NCBI GenBank assembly: GCA_030280995.1
Contig: JASXTE010000011.1
Coordinates: 21,509,817 to 21,573,816, forward strand
DNA length: 64,000 bases
From: Hemileia vastatrix
Lineage: Eukaryota > Basidiomycota > Pucciniomycetes > Pucciniales > Zaghouaniaceae
Direction: 5' to 3'
Shown here: positions 44,147 to 55,137 of the stretch, in pieces
How positions within the stretch are numbered: position 1 is the stretch's first letter
How the letters are laid out: each line of letters opens with the position of its first letter
The notes under the pieces: model-generated
Told to the model about the DNA's origin: nothing
Seen by the model: the letters and a program-made list of their open reading frames with translations, nothing else
The model's database searches: none
Translations under genes and position numbers: made by a program

Positions 44147-45323
44147 TTTCAGCCTAAATATCCTTAGGACTGAGTATTTCTTATGCTTAAAATAAGATAA
44201 CCTTAAGTAGATTAAGCTTATATCTTAAAAATAAGGTTAAAATAATAATATATATTATTTTATTATATATATATATAATTATTATTCTATTATATAACTT
44301 ATAATAGTTTAAATAGCTTATCCATGGCCTAATAATATTTATTAAGGTTTTAATGGAGTCATAATATACTTATCTTAAGTGATATGAAGTAATTATTGAC
44401 ATACATAAGCTTATATGTATACATAAATCTCATATTCAGTGAAATATGCAGTATATTATGTATATTTAGGTATATAAGTGGGTTTTAGCCCCTTAATAGC
44501 CTATAACCTTTGTTTTTCTGCTTATTTTAGGTCATATGGACGAAATCAGTGGACTCACAACGCCTACAGAAGCATAGACACCTATATCAGGCGCATACAC
44601 CCAGTTTGGACAACTAAAATTATTTCCTTGGATGGTTATTCACGGATTTATGGGTTGGAAGGATGTTTCTGGGTTAATTTGGATGCTTGGGGATGTTATT
44701 GGGGGCTTGGAAATTTTGTTTGTTTCCTTTATATGCTTTTAGTTTCATTAAATCTCTTTTTGATTGTTTATTTTACCTGTTTCTTTATGGTATCCGCTTT
44801 TATCTGGGTTTTCTATTTATGGTTTGGATCAGTGTTATTATTAATAATGATGGAGGGTCCTTACTGGAGGTCTTGGTGTTGAAACTTCTTGAAGTGGACG
44901 CCATGGGGAGGTGATGGGCCCTCACAGTGCTGTAATTGCCGGGGATAGCAGTGACATCATCTGGATTGAAGGTCTGTGCACTCCAGTGGATTTGGGTATA
45001 AGTAAGGAAGGATTTTGATGGTTTATTATCATCATTAAATTACTACAATTAAAACAACCACTACAATACAATTATTAGCATTCAGAAATATATTATAAAG
45101 CCATTATAAATTGATATTATCTTTATATAAGCTATAACTATATTTTATTCTTCTATTTTCCACCACTAGCACGCACTTAAATCCAAGTATTGTGAGTTTA
45201 ACTTGAGTATAACTATTTTATTAGTCTTCCCCTGAGGTTTAATCACTAAATCATTTATCAATAAGTAGTAGGACCATAAAATAACACTATTATATCATAC
45301 TTATATACTAGACTATACTGACA
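44147..45323 (+). repeat. B1 5' LTR (1177 bp)
   Basis: The first bases are TTTCAG (TG end mutated), the end is CTGACA. TATATAAG is at 44471-44478. It shares diagnostic bases with the B1 3' LTR (for example TTTGGATCAGTG) that the B2 and solo LTRs lack. Confidence 0.95.
44471..44478 (+). promoter_or_regulatory. TATA box, B1 5' LTR
   Basis: TATATAAG followed by TGGGTTTTAGCCCC, at the same LTR offset as the other copies. Confidence 0.6.
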
Positions 45324-45339
45324 ATTGGGGGTCTTTCCT
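45324..45339 (+). other. B1 candidate primer binding site
   Basis: ATTGGGGGTCTTTCCT abuts the LTR; shared with C and B2. Confidence 0.65.
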
Positions 45340-45833
45340 TATATTTTACTTATTATTTAGTATAAGCCTTGGGACGTGATTTTTACATTAGTACAGCTCA
45401 AAATTAACCAAATATTTGGGTCTGCTGCATATTAGTGGGTCATCATAACTCATTGATTGCGGAAAAGAACCCTTAAAATAATTGTACTAATTTTTTATCA
45501 TAAAAATTAGATATTTACAGTAGTAACTGTACCCAATATAAAGCCAATTTCACTTGGTATTTGGACACCAATATAACAACCAATTAAATTGGTATTTGGC
45601 TAAAGCTTGGTAAGCTAATTATTCACCCTTATAGAGGTCTAGTTAAACTTATTATTATATTTTTAACAGATTTTTTCGAATTTTTCTTACATTTTATTTA
45701 AATAAATAAAGATATAAATTCAGGGTAAGCTCCATTGCTTTTTTATTAGTAATATAATTGCTAATATCTTTTGTCTACTAATTCCATAGAGTTTTTACTT
45801 TTGTAGACGTAAAATATTGTCATTCTGAACAAT
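45340..45833 (+). other. B1 leader
   Basis: AT-rich untranslated region with a repeated TTGGTATTTGG motif (about 45562 and 45590). No gene. Confidence 0.65.
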
Positions 45834-48800
45834 ATGAGTGCTCCCCAGGACAGTGTAAGTGAAAAGCCTGCTTATAATACCAGGTCTAAAGCTAACAAAA
45901 ACTTTCCAGGACATCACCATGGAGGGACAACAGTACCCCCAGCCAGAAAGCATGAGTATAGAAGAAAAGGAGGCCCTCTTAAAAAAGATAACTATAAAAA
46001 AGACGTCTCCTCCTCTTCAGGATCAACTGTCCCACCTGGCCAAATAGGTTCTGAAGTTGGAGGAATCAAAATCTCTCATGTTCAAAGAAGTAGAGCAGTT
46101 GCAAAACAATTGCATGGTAGGGTTTCAGCAGATGAATCAGGCAATGGCAGAATTAAAGGGAGGCCAGCCCAGTCAATCAAATCAGCAACCCCTTACCCAA
46201 GGAGGGTCCACTCACTCCCAGGAGAAAATCCTGGTAGACAAATGGAAATGGGACTGGTTTCACCAACAGTGGACAAGCCACAGTTGCAAGAGGGATCCAC
46301 CCCCTCATCTGACTTCCTCAGCTCACCCTTACAAGGGAAAAAAGCGCCAAAAATCAGGACTGACAACCATCCCTTGGTAAGTAACTTACCCTCTCAGATT
46401 GGACATAATACTGATAATTACAATATAGGTAATTCTATTGATGTTAAATCTGTACAAAAAATAGAGGAGGATTTAAGAAATTTAGGTTTTAGAGTAGATA
46501 AACCTGACTTGTCTTTTGTCCACAATAACAGTACTATTTACAATGATAATACAGTTAATCCTCAGTTGCAACCACCTACTAGTGAGATGAGAAGCTCACA
46601 GGAGAGTGAGAGAATTGAAAAGGAGGACATGGAATATTTTAACAATAATCCAACTGTCCATAGAATTGTTTCAGCATTGTGGAATAGAATGACTGATTGT
46701 GAGGAACAGACAGTTAAGCTCACTAGTGATACAATTTCATCCTTGACATTAAACATTTCTCAATTAGCAACACGTAACAAAGAATTAGAGAAAGAACATT
46801 TGTCTCTAACTCTTAAATATGATTCATTGAGTAATAAATATAATGACCTTTCAAACAAATTTTGTGAGTTAGAAAAATTATATGAAACACATTTATTAAA
46901 AACTGAATCAAGAACAAAGTTATCTTTTGCCCAGACAAATCAAAGTGTCTCTGAGTTGCTACAAAGATTAACTAAAGTTGAGATTGAAACTGCCAATCTA
47001 CTAATGAACCAGGATAATCATAAGTATAATCAATATAATAATAATCCTTTCATTGGCAAAAGTGAATCTCATTCCTTCCCTGTACCATCACAATTAAAAC
47101 CATCTGGTGGTAGTGTCAAATCTGAAAATGTAAGTCACAAATCCGTGCAGGAAAAAATACAAGACCATTTATCTAAAGTAAATGAGTTGTTGAATTTACC
47201 TAAGATTAGTGAAATAAAATCCAATCAGAAAAACTGGCCTAAGATAGATCAGTACCCAACTTATGATGGGGAAGCCAGATCTGATTGGCAACATTTTATT
47301 CAAAGAATTGACAACTTGAAATTCTCATATAAGTTACCAGATGAAGAGATAACATCAAAATTAATTTCTTTATTTAAGGATGTTGCTTTATTATGGTTTG
47401 AAGCTGTCTTAAGTGAGGGTAGAGACTACTCTTGGGCTGAATGGAAACAACTTATTTTGGAGGTTCTAAATTCAGGCTTACTCAGCAGAGACTTTATGAG
47501 AAGACTAGGTATAATCCGTTGAATGGTGACAAACCTATGGTATTTTTAATGAATTTAAACAAAATATTAAAAGCCATTGAGCCTCATATGGATTTTAACT
47601 TATGGAAAGATAAGATAATATACAAATTACCTATATCTGTCAGAGACATTGTTGTAGCTAGAACATTAAATGTTACTGAATATTCTGACTTTATTAATAT
47701 TTGCAATGAAATATTATTAAACCATAAGTATGAATCAAGGTATTCAACTTATAAGCAAAATGTTGAATCTGTAAAAACTCAGAATTCAAAAACACTTCAG
47801 GAGAAGCAGAAAAAACCTACTGCACCTGTAGTACCTAAAAAGTATGAAACAAATACTTGTTATAAGTGTAACAAACCTTGGGTCAAAGGTCACAAATGTG
47901 AGAAAAACATAAATATTGTTGAAAATCAACGTGAATCTGAAACTGAAACTGAAAAAAGTAAATAATCAAGTGATTATGACAGCAATATCTCATATAGTGA
48001 TGAAAATGAATTCTGTATGTTGGAAGATGATTTGTCCATCTTTGAAAATCCAATATTAAATATGGACTCAAATGAATCTTTAATGAATTTTGAGGATGCT
48101 GAAATCATTAAGGATATACAAGCTGATAACTTTAGAATGACACCTATCACGGTTCCAGCTATCATTTCTGGTGAAAATGTTAATATAGTACTGGACACAG
48201 GAGCTGCTGGTTCAGTTGTTTCCACTAATACATTACAGAAAATTGATAGTGAATATAAGTTTAAGCTTGAACCACTTCAAAATAAAAACTGGAGAGGTTT
48301 TGGATCAGTACTACACCCCATTGGTAAATACAAAGCTGCTGTTTTCTTTAAACACCAACATGGTTATGTAAGGGTAACTTGTGACTTTGTAGTAATGGAT
48401 AATACTAATTGTAGTAACTGTTTTATCATTGGAAATGATATTCTGACTAAATTTGGTGTAAAATTAGACCCTGCTAATAACAATTTTACAATTGGCATGA
48501 ATGGTAAGAGGAAATGTAAAATAAATTCATTTAAAACAGTCTTACACATTGAGTCAGTAACAAATTCCCCGTCTAAAGGAAGAGAATCCAATGAGATGGA
48601 ACTTCTGGAAACAGAAATTTCAAAAGCATCATTTGGCACTCAGATAAGTAAAACTGAGAAAGATAATATTTTGGAATTAATTAAAGCTTTTCCAATGGCT
48701 TTTGCACATGGTACAAATGAACTTGGCCTTGTAAAAGATCATGAAATGAAGATTAGTTTAACCTGTGATATGAATAATATTCCTGCTAGTCTTAAAAAGA

Positions 48801-51690
48801 AACCATACCCTGCTTCACCAATGAAGAGGAAAGACATAGAGGATAATATTAAGATGTTATTAAAAATGAACATTCTTGAGAAGGTTGAAACTACACCAAA
48901 ATATTGTGTAATATCACCAGTGCTAATTTCTTATGAACAAGACAAATCAAGACTGTGCGGTGATTATAGAGCATTAAATACATTTACAGTAGATGATATT
49001 TATCCCTTGCCAAGGATTGCCTCTATACATGCTACCCTTAAAGGTGCTAAATATATAAGTTGCCTAGATGGAAATAAAGGGTACCGTCAAATTCCTGTTG
49101 AAAAGAATTCACAGAACTTTTTGTTGATAACAACACACATGGGAATTTATAAGTATGTAAGAATGCCATTTGGACCAAAAAATGCTCCATCAGTATTTCA
49201 GAAGTTAATGGATGTAACATTCCATAATGAAATGATTGAGGGATGGTTAATGGTATATATTGATGACATCATAGTGTTCTCTAAAACTTTTGATGAACAC
49301 TTAATCCATTTAAGGAAAGTATTTCAGAAAATGGATGAAACAAAAATGACCCTTGCATTGAAAAAATGTAAATTTGGGTTTAAATCTTTAAAAGTGCTTG
49401 GTCATATTGTATCTGGCTTACAAATATGTGTAGACCAAAATAAAGTGGCTGCAATAAAGAATATTGGCATTCCTCAAAATGTGAAGGATTTACAATCTTT
49501 TCTTGGAATGTGTGGTTATTATAGACAATATATAAAAAACTGCCAATCAATTGCTGCACCACTGACCACACTGATAAAGAAATCAGAAGCTTTCATTTGG
49601 AATAATGAAAGACAACAAGCTTTTAATAAGTTGAAAGAATGTTTAATGACAGCTCCTATCTTGGGATTACCAGATTTCCAATTACCTTTTGTATTATATA
49701 CAGATGCAAGTTTTATTGGACTGGGTGCTGCTTTGCATCAAAAACAACTTATTGAAGGGAAAATGTCAGAAGTAGTAATCTGCTATATTTCACGTACTCT
49801 GAGAAGTGGTGAATGGAAATATGGTGCTACTCAACTTGAATGTTTGGCAGTATTATGGGCTCTTGAGAAGCTACATTATTACCTTGAAGACCAAAAATTT
49901 GAGTTAATAACTGACTGTAGTGCAGTTAAGTCACTCTTAAACATGAAAACTCCTAATAGACACATGTTTAGATGGCAATTAGCTGTACAATAATACAGAG
50001 GCCGGATGACTATTACACATAGAGCAGGAACCTTGCACTCTAATGTAGATCTGTTATCTAGAGTACCTCTGCCTAATAATGATGATAATCCTGCTTATGT
50101 TCCTGAGTCAGAGATTATTAACATTTATGGAATTTATATTGTAGATCTTGAGGTTGAATTTATGCAATCAATTCTTGATAATTACAATTCAGATCCTGAC
50201 TTAAATAAATTAACTACAATATTAAATGATCCATCTAATGCTTCAATGAATGTTTTAATAAAAACATTACCAATTAAGTATAAAGAGGCATTAGAAAAAG
50301 GAAAATTTTCCATTGAGGATGGTTTTATATATTACAGGAAAAAATTAAGTAATGTAATTGTAATTCCCCCTTCAATGAAGGAGTTAATGTTAAGTATATG
50401 TCATGATGATATATTAGCAGGTCATTTTGACTACCATAAAACATTAACCAGAGTAAAAAACACAGCTTGGTGGATTAACATGTCTGAGGATGTTCAGAAA
50501 TACGTTGAAACATGTGATTCTTGTCAAAAATCTAAAAGATTAAGAGGAAAAAGAGCTGGTTTATTACAACAAATAGAGCAACCAAAAGCTCCATGGGAAA
50601 TCATTAACATGGACTTTGTAACAGGTTTGCCAATAGCAGGGCATAAGAGTTATAACTCCTGCTGGGTAATTGTAGATAGATTTACAAAGATGTGTAAATT
50701 TATTCCTACCCACAAAGAGGTTTCTGCAAAGGACTTAGCTTTTTATGGTGGACACAAATGTTAAATACAGCAGGTTTCCCCAAAGCAATAGTTTCTGACA
50801 GAGATCCTAAATTTACTTCTGAGTTCTGGACGTCACTTATGGATGTTTCAGGGTGTCAATTAAAACTTTCTACAGCACACCATCCACAACCTGATGGGCT
50901 AGCAGAAAGAATGATACAAACCTTAGAAGATATGATAAGAAGATACTGTGCTTTTGGTCTTAATTTTAAAGACAATGACAAATTCACGCATGATTGGGTA
51001 ACCCTTATCCCAGGTTTAGAATTTGCATATAATAGTACAGTACATTCTGTCACTGGCAAAAAGCCATTTGAGTTATGGTTGGGTTATGTACCTAATACCC
51101 CTGCTAAAACTCTTAATAAGTTACCTAGATTGGATATTCATCCAGGTACTAAATCTTTTCTTCAGATGCAGGAATTATGCAGAAAACATGCTCAAGAATG
51201 TATAAATAAGGCTTTTGAGTATGAAAAGAAAAGATGGGATAAAGCCCATAAAGAACAAATGTTCAAAGAGGGTGATGAAGTCCTTATTTCAACGCTACAT
51301 TTCAATTTAAATGGTAATGTTAAATTGAAGGATCCATTCATTGGACCATTTGTAGTTAAAAAGATGGTTGGTAATAATGCTGTTGAGGTTATTCTATATG
51401 CACCTTATGATAGAAAACATCCAGTATTTCCTATATCTCTTATAAAACCATACCATTCTAATGATACTGCTCTATTTCCAAGAAGATCAGGAAGGCATAA
51501 ACAGCAACCTGAAGAAATAGTGGAAAAGGCAGAAATTGAAAAGATACTTAAAAAGAGACACCTTACTAATGAAAAGGGAGTTTAGTATCTATTAAGATTT
51601 AAAAATAAATCAAGTGAATATGACCAGTGGATTCCAGAAAATGAAATCTCTGATCTTAAAAGTCTCTTGAAAAAATTTAAATCTAAATAA
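45834..51690 (+). pseudogene. B1 gag-pol
   Basis: ATG 45834 opens a 562-codon gag frame. Differences from B2 that break it: a 10 bp deletion near 47456, nonsense TAA at 47963-47965 and 49991-49993, a lost T in the T-run near 50740, and TAG at 51583-51585. Domains follow B2: coiled-coil Gag, capsid (IDQYPTYDGEA), CYKCNKPWVKGHKC knuckle, protease VLDTGAAGSVVS, RT YIDDIIVFS, RNase H LYTDASFIG, HHCC and DDE integrase (SDRDPKFTSEFW, GLAERMIQTLEDM), chromodomain. In integrase HHPQPDG replaces the B2 HHPQTDG. The 45834-46376 part of the frame overlaps ORF0. Confidence 0.93.
45952..46380 (+). pseudogene. B1 ORF0 (one in-frame stop)
   Basis: In the +1 frame relative to gag, ATG 45952 starts MSIEEKEALLKKITIKKT. 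A TAG at 46045-46047 interrupts it. It resumes through a coiled-coil-like stretch, KWKWDWFHQQW, HPYKGKKR and TIPW, stopping at TAA 46378-46380 inside CCTTGGTAAGT. Peptide motifs match C ORF0 although the overlapping gag-frame peptide does not, which suggests this frame was the selected one. Confidence 0.6.
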
Positions 51691-51790
51691 TACTGTTCAT
51701 TCAGTATATGTATTATAAAAATTAATTTTTTATTTTATTATTTCACTCCTTAATTTTAATTAAAAATGTCTTAACATTTTTTTATTGTTT

Positions 51791-51808
51791 TTTTTTGGGG
51801 TGAGGGAG
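51791..51808 (+). other. B1 polypurine tract
   Basis: TTTTTTGGGGTGAGGGAG directly before the 3' LTR. Confidence 0.8.
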
Positions 51809-52984
51809 TGTCAGCCTAAATATCCTTAGGACTGAGTATTTCTTATGCTTAAAATAATATAACCTTAAGTAGATTAAGCTTATATCTTAAAATAAGGTTA
51901 AAATAATAATATATATTATTTTATTATATATATATATAATTATTATTCTATTATATAATTTATAATAGTTTAAATAGCTTATACATGGTCTAATAGTACT
52001 TTTTAAGGTGGTAATGGAGTCATAATATACTTATCTTAAGTGATATGAAGTAATTATTGACATACATAAGCTTATATATATACATAAATCTCATATTCAG
52101 TGAAATATGCAGTATATTATGTATATTTAGGTATATAAGTGGGTTTTAGCCCCTTAATAGCCTATAACCTTTGTTTTTCTGCTTATTTTAGGTCATATGG
52201 ACGAAATCAGTGGACTCACAACGCCTACAGAAGCATAGACACCTATATCAGGCGCATACACCCAGTTTGGACAACTAAAATTATTTCCTTGGATGGTTAT
52301 TCACGGATTTATGGGTTGCAAGAATGTTTCTGGGTTAATGTGGATGCTTGGGGATGTTATTGGGGGCTTGGACATTTTGTTTGTTTCCTTTATATGCTTT
52401 TAGTTTCATTAAATCTCTTTTTGATTGTTTATTTTACCTGTTTCTTTATGGTATCCGCTTTTATCTGGGTTTTCTATTTATGGTTTGGATCAGTGTTATT
52501 ATTAATAGTGATGGAGGGTCCTTACTGGAGGTCTGGGTGTTTAAACTTCTTGAAGTGGACGCCATGGGGAGGTGATGGGCCCTCACAGTTCTGTAATTGC
52601 CGGGGATAGCAGTGACATCATCTGGATTGAAGGTCTGTGCACTCCAGTGGATTTGGGTATAAGTAAGGAAGGATTTTGACGGTTTATTATCATCATTAAA
52701 TTACTAAAATTCAAACAAACACTACAATACAATTATTAGCATTCAGAAATATATTATAAAGCCATTATAAATTGATATTATCTTTATATAAGCTATAACT
52801 ATATTTTATTCTTCTATTTTCCACCACTAGCATGCACTTAAATCCAAGTATTGTGAGTTTAACTTGAGTATAACTATTTTATTAGTCTTCCCCTGAGGTT
52901 TAATCACTAAATCATTTATCAATAAGTAGTAGGACCATAAAATAACACTATTATATCATACTTATATACTAGACTATACTGACA
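51809..52984 (+). repeat. B1 3' LTR (1176 bp)
   Basis: TGTCAGCC...CTGACA, followed by CCCAT. It aligns fully with 44147-45323. Confidence 0.96.
52132..52139 (+). promoter_or_regulatory. TATA box, B1 3' LTR
   Basis: TATATAAG at the conserved LTR offset. Confidence 0.55.
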
Positions 52985-53392
52985 CCCATCCCAAACCCTT
53001 ATTCCCCCTTCTCCTCCCCTCCTCACTTATTTTGCTCCCCTTAACACCCTATTTATTCCCCTCTTCACCACTTTCCACCCCAACTTTCTTGATATCACTC
53101 CTTTTTCTCCCCTTCTAGCCCCTTTTACTATATATGCAGAAAAGGGGGTGATTTGGAAAGCCATAGAGTTTGGATAAAAATTGAAAGGGTGGATTGGGGT
53201 GGGGTGGGGAATGTCTGGGGTGAAGAGTGAAAAAATGGAGGTTGAAAGCAAAAGCATTTCAATTAGTTATAAAAGGATTGGGGTGGAGTTGAGGCAAAAA
53301 AAGATAGGGTAATGTTGAAAGGGGTGAGGTAGGGTAGGGAGAGGCAAGAAAGGAGTGGTGAGCAATGAGGATTGTAGATAAAGGGGTGGAGT
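52985..53392. other. Asymmetric pyrimidine- then purine-rich flank
   Basis: 52985-53120 is rich in C and T on the plus strand; 53140-53392 is rich in G and A (GGTGGATTGGGGTGGGGTGG near 53190). No gene supported. It may include the end of an older inverted-repeat element (see 53373). Confidence 0.5.
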
Positions 53393-55137
53393 TGTCAGGC
53401 TAAGGTCAAGTACAAGGACGTGAACTAGCTTGAATAGTCAGTTGTCTAGAAGATTTTAATGGTCCTATATGAATACTGTAGTTTTAATCCACTAAGTTGT
53501 AAAATATAATCAAATATAAAGGTCTCAGTAATATAATTCTCACTATTCTTATATATGGCTTACAATCTTTATAGTTGGTAGAAAAATAGATTATATAAAT
53601 TCAGATACTATTCAAAAGTCTTATAAAAGTACTAATTGATATGTATTGTAATTGATTTGGTTATATTGGTTTAATTGTAATGATAAAGAATGAAGAAATA
53701 CAACCCAAAAACCTCCTCCTTTTATACACACTGAGTTCCCCAATAATTCCCTTGATGTACCACCCAATACACAGTTAATGACGCCTCTAAACAACTAATA
53801 GACATGCCCATCAACATTCCCAGTAACCCATGACATAATTAGAAGAGTAACAACCGCCAAAATCCTGTAATAATAAGGGAAATCCATCAAAATTAAAGAA
53901 AAAGACAAAAAGAGAGTATATGCGTATAAAACAATAATATTAAAGACTAAAGGAGACTTTTTAAGGTTAATAATAGCTTAATAATAAGGGGGATTGACTG
54001 TAGAAATAATGGGGCTAATCCTGACATTATACTACGTGAAATTCCCATTCAAAAATAACCAAAATTGACTGAGAAACCACCCAAAAACTTAAAAAAGAGC
54101 GTGAGATGTGGGGTAACTACATGCAGTTCTTGGCAGGCTCTTGCACGGGTAAATCCTTGACTAAAATTAGGCGAATTTAAGCGTGGTGATGAAATAAAGT
54201 GCCAAGAGTGAGGTTATTAATGAAATTAGTGCATATAAACAGGGTCAATGCATTATTAATTAAGCTAGGACACTAAATAAGCGCCTGTTGCCAATTTTAG
54301 TGTGTTTCCCCACAGTGGGCATAGAATGTTGGGTAATTATAGTGTGAAAAAGCTAACTTTGCTAAAAATGAAGCTATTCACACGGGAAAAAAGCAGGCAG
54401 TATGTGGCCAGTACACAGAAGCCATTTCTGGCATAAAAAACACCAAATTTGAAAAGTGTTATTTTTATGCATTTAAATAGCCAAATCAATAGTTCTAAAT
54501 GAGCCCAATTGATCTGCCAAAGCGCAATTTTGATATTCTCAATTTTATAGCGCATATAGTCAACTTTTAAGTGAAATAAAGCGCATTTCTTGTTTTTTGC
54601 ATAAAACAATGAATATAACAGCTTTAAGTGTACTTAAAAATTATGTAGCCTTATAATTAAGGTTCTTAAGATTACCCTAACATATTCCAACTTAATATTA
54701 AGTACATAAGACCTATAAAATGTGGATATATGCGTGTATATAAGGTGTTATAATGGCATTTTTTGTGTATTATCATAATTTTACTTATGTATACTATTTG
54801 TGTACTCTTATTTATTATTCCCATGTATAGTTCATGTGTTTAACATTACTTTTTACTCAGTCCTGGAGATATACAGGCTGACAGGAGTTGTGTTAAAAGT
54901 GAAAATAGAGTGGAGGTGAATAGTGAGGAGGTATTAAACTTGGATTTTGAAGCGTAGAGGGTGTAGAAAATGTATTAGGAGGGCAATAAAAGGGTGGGGG
55001 TGGTAATAGAATTAACAGAAATGACAAGGTATAAAAATTTGTGAGGAGAGATTGAGACTTTGTCCATTGAGATAGCAAAAACTGGAGAAAGTACACTATT
55101 CTTTGGGCAAACATCTGAGTCCACCCCCTCAATCTAC
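53373..55137. repeat. Candidate small TIR element split by solo LTR
   Basis: TGTAGATAAAGGGGTGGAGT at 53373 and the reverse complement of 55116-55137 (TGTAGATTGAGGGGGTGGAC) form an imperfect inverted repeat of about 21 bp. Without the solo LTR they bracket about 270 bp of purine-rich, noncoding DNA. No target duplication seen. Confidence 0.35.
53393..54883 (-). mobile_element. Solo LTR of the C family
   Basis: 1491 bp from TGTCAGGCTAAGG to CAGGCTGACA aligns with both C LTRs. Perfect GGAGT duplications flank it (53388-53392, 54884-54888). Confidence 0.96.

Larger units (their letters stand above)
44147..52984 (+). mobile_element. Gypsy/chromovirus element B1, complete, coding broken
   Basis: LTRs 44147-45323 and 51809-52984 with perfect CCCAT duplications (44142-44146, 52985-52989). 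Internal order: primer site, ORF0/gag, protease, RT, RNase H, integrase, chromodomain, purine tract. Compared with B2 it carries a 10 bp deletion, a 1 bp deletion and three nonsense changes in gag-pol. Confidence 0.97.
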
